This document shows, in pieces, positions 1 through 5,400 of a stretch of DNA of 7,294 nucleotides. Origin of the DNA: Clostridiales bacterium UBA6330 (GTDB lineage Bacteria > Bacillota > Clostridia > Oscillospirales > CAG-272). Position 1 is the first letter of the stretch; each line of letters opens with the position of its first letter. Where the stretch lies: NCBI GenBank assembly GCA_002438075.1, contig DJSQ01000100.1, forward strand, positions 9,263 to 16,556. The letters are read 5' to 3'. Under the pieces are notes generated by a model. The model saw only the letters and a program-made list of their open reading frames with translations, was not told where the DNA came from and did no database searches. The position numbers and the translations under genes were made by a program.

Positions 1-64
1 AAAAAGAAAGCGCCGTATAGGGGATTTCGCCGCCTGCGGGCGGCGACCAGCGCTCCACGGCGCT
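1..64 (-). terminator. possible operon terminator at the window edge
   Basis: On the minus strand, AGCGCCG (64-58) can pair with CGGCGCT (15-9) over 7 bases, enclosing the hairpin at 45-28, and is followed by the T-rich run TTTCTTTTT ending at base 1. This would be a branched, non-classical terminator and would compete with both the outer stem and the middle hairpin of the cloverleaf-like element. The window edge hides what follows. Confidence 0.4.
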
Positions 65-111
65 GGACCCGTGCCGCCTTTTAGAAAAGGCGGGCGAAAA
101 CTTTCCCCTAT
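17..111. repeat. cloverleaf-like multi-hairpin intergenic element
   Basis: Three GC-rich hairpins lie side by side: CGCCGCC/GGCGGCG (28-34/39-45), CCAGCGC/GCGCTGG (47-53/60-66) and CCGCCTTTT/AAAAGGCGG (74-82/85-93). An outer 8-base stem, ATAGGGGA (17-24) with TCCCCTAT (104-111), encloses all three, giving a four-way-junction shape. There is no T-loop or anticodon pattern, so it is not a tRNA. It follows the last gene. From memory, elements of this style are dispersed between genes in many gut Clostridia; this window holds only one copy. Confidence 0.6.
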
Positions 112-141
112 TTGGGCGAAAGTCAGGCGGTGTTCCGCTTT

Positions 142-1089
142 TCAGGTTCTGACAATTTCCGCCCAATCGTCATCCGTGATTCCGATGGCTTCACAGATCG
201 GTCCCGCGCGGTGTATGGTCTCAAGTGCCGCGAGGGAATGGGCATCCGTTCCCAATGTAAAGCGGACCCCCTCCTCCTTTGCCGCCCGCATGATTTTCAC
301 CATCGGGTCGTTGCGGTAGCCGTCCTCGGGGACCGAATAAAAGCAGAGGTTGATATCAAACCCGACCCCCATTTTCGCCGCTCTTGCGCACAGGGTATGC
401 ACCCGATCGAGGTTGATGCGTCGGCGTATCTCCACCGACAGCTCCCCCTCCAGCGGTGCGAACGGGTGCGCGATAATCACGGGGACGGCTTGCGTCAGCC
501 TTCCGAATTCGGGGTTGTTCAGCATCCGCTCAAAGCTGTCGGTGGCAAAATCCGCCGCGTAGCCGACGAAATCGAAGGTATCGGCAATCAGCGGGTACAG
601 CTCGTTATGGCTCAGCGAATTTGCCATTTTCGCAATCTGACGGTCGGGCAGGTCCCCAAAGGCTTTCTTCAGGCGCTCGGCAAGCTCCGCGCGGTATGCC
701 GTAATCTGCGGCGGCTCCGCCATGGTGAAGTTCTTCATATGCGTATGCGTATGCGGGACGAGGATATAATCAAACTGCTTTGCGCTCTCTGCGGTGATAC
801 CGAGGGTATCGCTCATGCCGCAATACTCCGTCTCCGCGCCGAACAGCACCTTCACGCCCTTTGTGTCCTTCGGAATGCAATTCTTTGCCTCCAGCACATA
901 CGGGACCGACTGCCCCGCGTACCATGCGCTTGCCCCGGGGACCCTTTCGTCCCACATATGGTCGGAGATGCCGAACACCCTGTGCCCCAGCTCTGCGGCT
1001 TTTCTCACATACGCCTCCACGGTTGCCGCAGGGTCGGTACAGCAGGAGGAAAACAGGGTATGCGTGTGGATATCGTGTGTCATGTTCAT
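142..1089 (-). CDS. PHP-domain metal-dependent phosphoesterase
   Basis: This 315-residue protein belongs to the PHP superfamily, which includes histidinol-phosphatase-like enzymes and other metal-dependent phosphoesterases. The whole metal-ligand set is visible: HTH at residues 8-10, DH at 43-44, Glu86, His113, His208 and DxH at 282-284. There is no signal peptide or membrane segment, so it should act in the cytosol, probably removing phosphate from a small organic phosphomonoester. The start at 1089 is chosen because AGGAGGT (1103-1097) sits 7 nt upstream and the first HxH motif follows at once. The frame stays open upstream to 1248, but that extension overlaps the preceding EEP gene and has no PHP-like sequence. 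It is the last gene of the operon, 19 bases after the EEP gene. Histidine biosynthesis (HisK-type) is unlikely because no his genes are nearby. The fold is near certain; the substrate is unknown. Confidence 0.9.
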   Translation of the reverse strand: MNMTHDIHTHTLFSSCCTDPAATVEAYVRKAAELGHRVFGISDHMWDERVPGASAWYAGQSVPYVLEAKNCIPKDTKGVKVLFGAETEYCGMSDTLGITAESAKQFDYILVPHTHTHMKNFTMAEPPQITAYRAELAERLKKAFGDLPDRQIAKMANSLSHNELYPLIADTFDFVGYAADFATDSFERMLNNPEFGRLTQAVPVIIAHPFAPLEGELSVEIRRRINLDRVHTLCARAAKMGVGFDINLCFYSVPEDGYRNDPMVKIMRAAKEEGVRFTLGTDAHSLAALETIHRAGPICEAIGITDDDWAEIVRT

Positions 1090-1096
1090 GGTCCTG

Positions 1097-1103
1097 ACCT
1101 CCT
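1097..1103 (-). promoter_or_regulatory. RBS that decides the PHP gene start
   Basis: AGGAGGT lies 7 nt before the ATG at 1089, within the short gap after the EEP stop codon. It fixes the PHP start there and argues against longer versions of that protein starting at 1248. Confidence 0.85.
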
Positions 1104-1108
1104 CTCTG

Positions 1109-1876
1109 TCAGTGTTCCTTCGGTTCTGCGTCCAGAAAAATCGGGAAATGGTCGGTTGCCTCTGCGAGCTCTGCCGTGCGGACCTGCCTGTGGGCAAGGA
1201 CCCGCACGGTGTCGCTTGTGACCGCAATGTGGTCGATTGCGCCGTCATCGTCCCGCGGGACCATCTCCCCCAGCCGATGCCAGCCCGAATGAAAGCCGTC
1301 GTTATCCTCGGTCAGGAGCATCCCCGATTCCAGCGGCAAATCGCGGCACATCACGCGGAATTCCCCGCTTTCCCTGTTGCAGTTGTAGTCCCCCGAGACA
1401 AACATCGGGGTCCTCGGGTAGGCGGCGCGCAGCGCCTTCAGCCTTCGGTTGACCTCCTCCGCCTGCGGAGCGCGGGTCTCGAAGGATGCGTAGTGATAAT
1501 GCAGGTTCATATGCAGGACGCGCCCGTCCTGCCGTGCCGAATCCCGATAGAGCGCCCACTCGTAGCTCCAACAGCCGCCGAACGAGCGGAACCCGCCGTC
1601 AAGGAAGGTAAACCGCGCCCTTTTGTAAAGCAGGGGCGTGTAGTTTTTCTCCGCCTGTGTCGGCGGGAAGGCATAGACCGCCTCAAGCCGCTCCCCCAGC
1701 TCCCGCTTCATCGCCGCGTCCGCCTCCTGCAAGCCGAGCAGGTCGGGCGCGCAGGAGAGGTAAAATCGCGCCAGCACCTCCGCCCGCTCGGTGTACGGGA
1801 TACGCCAGCCGAGGGAGGCGGGGTCATTGGAATTCAGCACGTTGCTTGACATCACCCGAATGCGTGTTGCTTCCAT
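1109..1876 (-). CDS. cytosolic EEP-family phosphodiesterase/phosphatase
   Basis: This 255-residue protein is a single EEP (endonuclease/exonuclease/phosphatase, DNase I-like) domain. The fold contains Mg-dependent nucleases, inositol polyphosphate phosphatases and sphingomyelinases. Motifs appear in the expected order: SSNV with Asn12, GLQE with Glu51, NLHYHY with His126, GDYN with Asp163 and Asn165, IDHI with Asp215-His216, and TDHFP with Asp242-His243. All usual catalytic and metal-binding positions are therefore present. There is no signal peptide, so it should be cytosolic. Only three bases separate its ATG from the stop of the upstream gene (TAA-GAC-ATG), and no good Shine-Dalgarno sequence is visible, so translation is probably coupled by re-initiation. 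It is a clear paralogue of the C-terminal domain of the upstream lipoprotein. A nuclease role cannot be excluded, but the context favours a small-molecule phosphoester. Substrate unknown. Confidence 0.9.
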   Translation of the reverse strand: MEATRIRVMSSNVLNSNDPASLGWRIPYTERAEVLARFYLSCAPDLLGLQEADAAMKRELGERLEAVYAFPPTQAEKNYTPLLYKRARFTFLDGGFRSFGGCWSYEWALYRDSARQDGRVLHMNLHYHYASFETRAPQAEEVNRRLKALRAAYPRTPMFVSGDYNCNRESGEFRVMCRDLPLESGMLLTEDNDGFHSGWHRLGEMVPRDDDGAIDHIAVTSDTVRVLAHRQVRTAELAEATDHFPIFLDAEPKEH

Positions 1877-1879
1877 GTC

Positions 1880-3637
1880 TTACGCCCCCGCCGCAGTGCG
1901 GAGCCTGACGTCAATCAGGACGGGATAATGGTCGGTCGCGGAGGCAATCAGGCTGTCATGGACAATCTTATGGCGGAGGACCTCCAAAAGGTCGGTTGTC
2001 ACCATAATGTGGTCCAGCTGTTGGTTGCCGTCGGTTTCAAAGGTGTGAAAATCCAGCGTATGCCACGAAAGCGTGTTGTAATCGCGCATTCCCTCGGGTG
2101 CCACGGTCACGGCGGACCGCATGGCAAGCCCGTCTGTCATTGCCTCGTGCACGGGGGAATCGAGATAGGTGTTGTAGTCCCCCGTCACCGCAATCGCCAC
2201 GTCGGGGTACAATTCCATTATCCGCTTCAGCTCCGCGTTGACCTTCTCCGCCTGCGGCAGACGCTCCGCATCGGTGTTGTAGTGATAGTGAACGTTGCCG
2301 TGGATATACCGCTCATGCGTGGTCTTATCCTCCAGCAGTGCCCACTGGAAGGCGTAATTGTTGCCGAGGTCGATGATGTTATGGTCCTTGAGGTCGAATT
2401 TGTCCTTGCGGTAGAGCGTCTTTTCGCCGCTGTTCACCGCATCGTAGGGGACCCACGCATAGACCTCCGAAATCACGGGGTCAAGGTACTTCACGTTGTT
2501 GTTGAGGATGCACTCCTGAAGCCCCACAGAATCGGGCAGGAACGCAAGGCAGTAATCGCCGATCACCTCAATGCGGGTGCGGTCGGTAAAGCGGCTCCCC
2601 TTGATATGCCCGTTGGCAAACAGCGTGTTGATGCTCATAATCCGCAGGGTTGCGCCCTCGGTCCGCTCCAGAGGCTGTTCGGACAGGTACATCGTTTTCA
2701 GCGTTGTGCTGACATGGTATTCCTCGGTCCTGCTTTGGTAGCAATCCTCCATCAAGCGGTCCAGCGCGGCATACAGCGCACCCGCGCCGCAATAGCCGAC
2801 GGAAACCGAGCCGTTCGCGCTCTCCATGCGGATGTCTCCGCGCTCGAGAGTTTCCCCCGCAGGGTACAGCGCCGCACTTTCGGCGCGGTTGGTCTTGCCA
2901 ATCTGTATCTCCGCGCCGCCCACCGCCTCGGTGTCCCTTACAATCGCAACATACGCACCCGTGTTGCTCCCCAGCTCCTTTTGGAAATTCTCCGCAAGGT
3001 TCTCCGCAACCTCGTCGCTCCCCTCGGGAAGCACCAGACGGTAATCGGACAGCTTTTTCCCGAACAGCGTACAGCCGTTTTTGAGGTACTTCGGGTTGCG
3101 GACAAACAGCGTGGTTGCGGGAAGCGTGACGCTGACGCGCCCGTCCTCACCCCGCGTTGCGCAGTCCTTTGTCATCGTGCTCAGCCAGTACTGCACCGCT
3201 TTTCCAACCGTTTCGGCGTTGTAGCCGCACACCCAGAGGTGCCGCCCGAGGCTTTTGACCGCGTAGCCGCTGTAGGTCAGGTCCGCATATGCCGCGTCAA
3301 GCCCTGCGGTCTGCCCCACCACAATGCAGGCGCGGCTCTCCGCCTCGCCCGCACGTTGGCTGAGCGAGAACGGAACACTGTATTTTTCGTAGAGCTTATC
3401 CTGCAAGGTCTCCGCATAGGTCAGGTAATCCCGATTCGTGCAGAGGATGGTGTACAGGGCTTCTCCGTCCTTCACCAGCGGGACCTCCGCCGCATCGGGC
3501 GGAAGCTCGGAGGTTTCGGTCCCGACAGCCGAGCTCGGCACATCGGAGGTCGTGCGGTCCGTCCCGTTTCCCTTGCCCGCGCAGGAGACCAAAAGCAGGA
3601 CCGCCAGCAGGAGCAGGGCAACCGTTTGTTTCATCAT
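1880..3637 (-). CDS. surface lipoprotein: two GH67-N-like segments plus EEP phosphodiesterase domain
   Basis: This 585-residue protein starts with a lipoprotein signal whose lipobox is LVSC (Cys19), followed by a Ser/Thr-rich linker to about residue 50, so it should be anchored on the outer face of the membrane. Residues about 58-175 and 198-312 look like two diverged copies of one alpha/beta module: an opening strand, a helix, an IVVGQT or EIQIGKT turn, then a closing strand and helix. The pattern resembles the N-terminal domain of GH67 alpha-glucuronidases. This is pattern recognition, not a search result. Residues about 329-578 are an EEP domain with Asn337, GLQE (Glu375), NVHYHY (His450), TGDYN (Asp487, Asn489), LDHI (Asp542-His543) and TDHYP (Asp569-His570), so it looks catalytically competent. 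The start at 3637 has GGAGG 10 nt upstream; a second ATG follows immediately. Likely role: cleaving an extracellular phosphoester, possibly glycan-linked. Confidence 0.87.
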   Translation of the reverse strand: MMKQTVALLLLAVLLLVSCAGKGNGTDRTTSDVPSSAVGTETSELPPDAAEVPLVKDGEALYTILCTNRDYLTYAETLQDKLYEKYSVPFSLSQRAGEAESRACIVVGQTAGLDAAYADLTYSGYAVKSLGRHLWVCGYNAETVGKAVQYWLSTMTKDCATRGEDGRVSVTLPATTLFVRNPKYLKNGCTLFGKKLSDYRLVLPEGSDEVAENLAENFQKELGSNTGAYVAIVRDTEAVGGAEIQIGKTNRAESAALYPAGETLERGDIRMESANGSVSVGYCGAGALYAALDRLMEDCYQSRTEEYHVSTTLKTMYLSEQPLERTEGATLRIMSINTLFANGHIKGSRFTDRTRIEVIGDYCLAFLPDSVGLQECILNNNVKYLDPVISEVYAWVPYDAVNSGEKTLYRKDKFDLKDHNIIDLGNNYAFQWALLEDKTTHERYIHGNVHYHYNTDAERLPQAEKVNAELKRIMELYPDVAIAVTGDYNTYLDSPVHEAMTDGLAMRSAVTVAPEGMRDYNTLSWHTLDFHTFETDGNQQLDHIMVTTDLLEVLRHKIVHDSLIASATDHYPVLIDVRLRTAAGA

Positions 3638-3647
3638 TTGTTCTCTT

Positions 3648-3652
3648 CCTCC
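3648..3652 (-). promoter_or_regulatory. RBS of the EEP lipoprotein gene
   Basis: GGAGG lies 10 nt before the ATG at 3637 and 13 nt before the second ATG at 3634. The first ATG has the better spacing; the choice changes the protein by only one residue. Confidence 0.65.
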
Positions 3653-3666
3653 CTCTGTCGCTCCGC

Positions 3667-5199
3667 TCAGGGCTCCCGATACACGTCTCCGATGCGGTTG
3701 ATGGTCTCACAGCCCGAGGTCATGGTGTTTGCAAGGTTCTGCTCGTAGTAGGAAATCCAGTTCACAGAGCTGTTGTTCACGCAGTCGCGGAACGCGCTCC
3801 ATGTCTTCCCGCCGAACACACCGGTAAACAGCCGTCCGCTGTCAAAGCTGATCTTGCCCTTGATGTAGTCAATCATCGCGTATTCGCCCGCATCGTCCGC
3901 ATAGCGCCGCCGCAGCAGCTGTTCGTAGAAGGTGGGCATGACACTGCGGTAGGATTCGGAGGCAAGGCACTCCAGCGTTGCGCCAACCGCCTCGTTCGTT
4001 GCGGCATTTCTCGCAACCGACCAGACCGTGCTGTAGAAGCCCGCAATGCAGTGGTAGTCATCCTGCTCCTCGGTCAGCTTCGGGACGGGCAGCAGATAGG
4101 TGTAAAGTCCCTTCTCGTAGTTGAGCTTGGCGCGGGTAAAGTCCTCCATGAGGAACATTGCCCGATTTTCGTACCATGCGTTAATCCAGGTTGCGTTGTC
4201 CCAGCCCTCGTCGTATCTGCCGAGGAAGGCGGCGGAGGATTGGAAGAAGCTCACAAGCGTGGTCAACAGGCTCTGCGTGTCAACAGAGGCAAAGGAATCG
4301 GAGGGAAGCAGGGAGCCGTCCGCGCCGTTCTCCACCGTCAGGATGCCCGCGCCCTGAAGGAAGGGGTCCACGTTGATGAGGTAGGTGGAAAAGCCGTAAA
4401 CCGCCGCCGCGCCGTCGGCTCCGTCCACGGAGACCGCGCGGGAGAGGCTGATCAGCTTATCCAGCGTCCATTTCCCGTGATAGACCAAATCGTACAGCGA
4501 AGCCTCGCCGTAGTCCTGCTCCAGCGTTTCCTCAATGCGGTTGTTTGCAACCATTTCCTTGTTGGCATAGACCACATAGGTCGCCGCCAGCATATCGGGG
4601 GAAAGGTCGCCCGCGCCGAAGTAGTTCTTCTCGTAAATCGAGCATTTCTCCAGCATACTCTTGTTCCACCACGGCTTGGACAGGTCCACACTCGGAATCG
4701 CGTTCATATCCGAAAGAATGCCGTTCATCGCCAGTGTTGCGGGGACCATGCTGTATGCCGCGAAGATGTCCACATCGTTGGTCTGGCTCAATTCCTGCGC
4801 CCTTGCGATGTAGCTGTTCATGGTGGAGTTGTTCCCCTCAATGGAATTCCAGACCAGCCGCACATTCATGCGGCGCTCCACCTGTAGGTTGCGGGAATAG
4901 ACCGCCTCCTCAAAGCGGTTGGCTTGCCCGTCCCGCTCGGAATCCACATCAAACTGGTTGTAGGACTTGTTAATCCACGTCAGGAGCCGAATTTTTCTGC
5001 CCTCATAATCCCGCGCCCCGAGGTCATCGAGCAGATAGCCGTTTTCATCCCGATCGCTCGTCGTTTCCTCCACGCTGTGGGTCGGCTCCTCCTCGGTGCT
5101 GCTCACGGGGTCCGCCTCTCCCCGCTTGCAGGCGGTAAAGGTGCCGATTGCCGTCAGCAGGGCGATGGCTGCCGCCCAAAAACGCATTTGCTTTTTCAT
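3667..5199 (-). CDS. extracellular solute-binding-protein-like lipoprotein
   Basis: This 510-residue protein has a basic N-terminus, a hydrophobic stretch at about residues 7-22 and a lipobox-like FTAC with Cys24. An acidic, Ser/Thr-rich linker follows to about residue 55. The mature part resembles the large family-1-type solute-binding lipoproteins of Clostridia. It opens with a strand (KIRLLTW), then a region containing RNLQVERRMNVRL, and has the aromatic-rich KPWWNKS segment and the HGKWTLDKL motif typical of sugar-binding members. The start at 5199 is preferred because GGAGGG (5209-5204) lies 4 nt upstream and the signal peptide begins there; the frame is open to 5304 but that extension is not signal-like. 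No permease or ATPase gene lies in the operon, so it either serves a transporter encoded elsewhere or only captures ligand for the neighbouring surface EEP lipoprotein, 29 bases downstream. The ligand is unknown. Confidence 0.85.
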   Translation of the reverse strand: MKKQMRFWAAAIALLTAIGTFTACKRGEADPVSSTEEEPTHSVEETTSDRDENGYLLDDLGARDYEGRKIRLLTWINKSYNQFDVDSERDGQANRFEEAVYSRNLQVERRMNVRLVWNSIEGNNSTMNSYIARAQELSQTNDVDIFAAYSMVPATLAMNGILSDMNAIPSVDLSKPWWNKSMLEKCSIYEKNYFGAGDLSPDMLAATYVVYANKEMVANNRIEETLEQDYGEASLYDLVYHGKWTLDKLISLSRAVSVDGADGAAAVYGFSTYLINVDPFLQGAGILTVENGADGSLLPSDSFASVDTQSLLTTLVSFFQSSAAFLGRYDEGWDNATWINAWYENRAMFLMEDFTRAKLNYEKGLYTYLLPVPKLTEEQDDYHCIAGFYSTVWSVARNAATNEAVGATLECLASESYRSVMPTFYEQLLRRRYADDAGEYAMIDYIKGKISFDSGRLFTGVFGGKTWSAFRDCVNNSSVNWISYYEQNLANTMTSGCETINRIGDVYREP

Positions 5200-5203
5200 A
5201 AAA

Positions 5204-5209
5204 CCCTCC
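5204..5209 (-). promoter_or_regulatory. RBS of the solute-binding lipoprotein gene
   Basis: GGAGGG lies 4 nt before the ATG at 5199, slightly close but usable. It supports the start at the MKKQMRF signal peptide over the upstream in-frame ATG at 5304. Confidence 0.7.
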
Positions 5210-5212
5210 GTT

Positions 5213-5237
5213 TTGCCGTGTAAGTGTTGCCGTGTAA
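5213..5237. repeat. 11-base tandem direct repeat between two genes
   Basis: TTGCCGTGTAA occurs at 5213-5223 and again at 5227-5237 (period 14), just upstream of the ribosome binding site of the solute-binding lipoprotein gene. A degraded third copy (GTTACCGTG) follows at 5248-5256. The 58-base gap it fills is the widest inside the operon. It may be slippage-derived spacer sequence. Confidence 0.5.
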
Positions 5238-5257
5238 CGTGTAAAATGTTACCGTGC

Positions 5258-5386
5258 TTATTGCAGGTTCTCCCAACGGACCACCATGTTTTCGTCCAGC
5301 TCAAACAGGTCCGCCGTCGAGGTGCGCAATATATCCTCGCAGGACAGGGCGAGGCATTCCATAATAGGTGTCAGATAGCCTTTCAT
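5258..5386 (-). CDS. small 42-residue peptide, strong RBS, function unknown
   Basis: This short frame encodes 42 residues, starting MKGYLTPIME and ending WENLQ before TAA. Translation is strongly supported. AAGGAGGAG (5400-5392) lies 5 nt before the ATG and overlaps the stop codon of the beta-helix gene, so the two are probably translationally coupled. The peptide has Cys11 and Cys16, an acidic C-terminal half and no signal peptide or membrane segment. The layout (Tyr-x-x-Pro near the N-terminus, an ED-I core, then a TS pair) resembles small uncharacterised peptides I recall seeing in other Clostridia; that is memory and not a database match. It could be a structural or chaperone-like small protein, or a precursor peptide, but no maturation enzyme is nearby. 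No function is assigned. Confidence 0.75.
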   Translation of the reverse strand: MKGYLTPIMECLALSCEDILRTSTADLFELDENMVVRWENLQ

Positions 5387-5391
5387 ATTCT

Positions 5392-5400
5392 CTCCTCCTT
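5392..5400 (-). promoter_or_regulatory. near-perfect RBS of the small peptide gene
   Basis: AAGGAGGAG is positioned 5 nt before the ATG at 5386 and overlaps the TAA stop of the beta-helix gene (5401-5399). It is the strongest Shine-Dalgarno sequence in the operon and the main argument that the 42-residue frame is a real gene. Confidence 0.85.

Noticed and set aside
17..111. tRNA or tRNA-like gene suggested by the cloverleaf shape
   Set aside because: No anticodon-loop, D-loop or T-loop consensus, and the arm lengths do not fit.
737..757. Short repeat of ATGCGT units within the PHP gene
   Set aside because: It encodes the His-Thr alternation around metal-ligand His113, so protein function explains it.
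1090..1248. Upstream extension of the PHP protein to an ATG at 1248
   Set aside because: The extra 53 residues overlap the EEP gene out of frame, are not PHP-like, and the AGGAGGT site points to the ATG at 1089.
112..1849. Long plus-strand frames opposite the PHP and cytosolic EEP genes
   Set aside because: They lie opposite genes with complete catalytic motifs, and their own products show no domain, signal or plausible composition.
1928..3748. A 606-codon open frame on the plus strand opposite the EEP lipoprotein gene
   Set aside because: It is the antisense shadow of a GC-rich gene. It has no ribosome binding site or recognisable domain, while the minus-strand frame has a lipobox and all EEP motifs.
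4051..4887. A 278-codon plus-strand frame opposite the solute-binding lipoprotein gene
   Set aside because: Antisense shadow; no ribosome binding site and no family resemblance.
5200..5304. Upstream extension of the solute-binding lipoprotein to an ATG at 5304
   Set aside because: It would bury the signal peptide behind 35 non-signal residues and overlap the small peptide gene.
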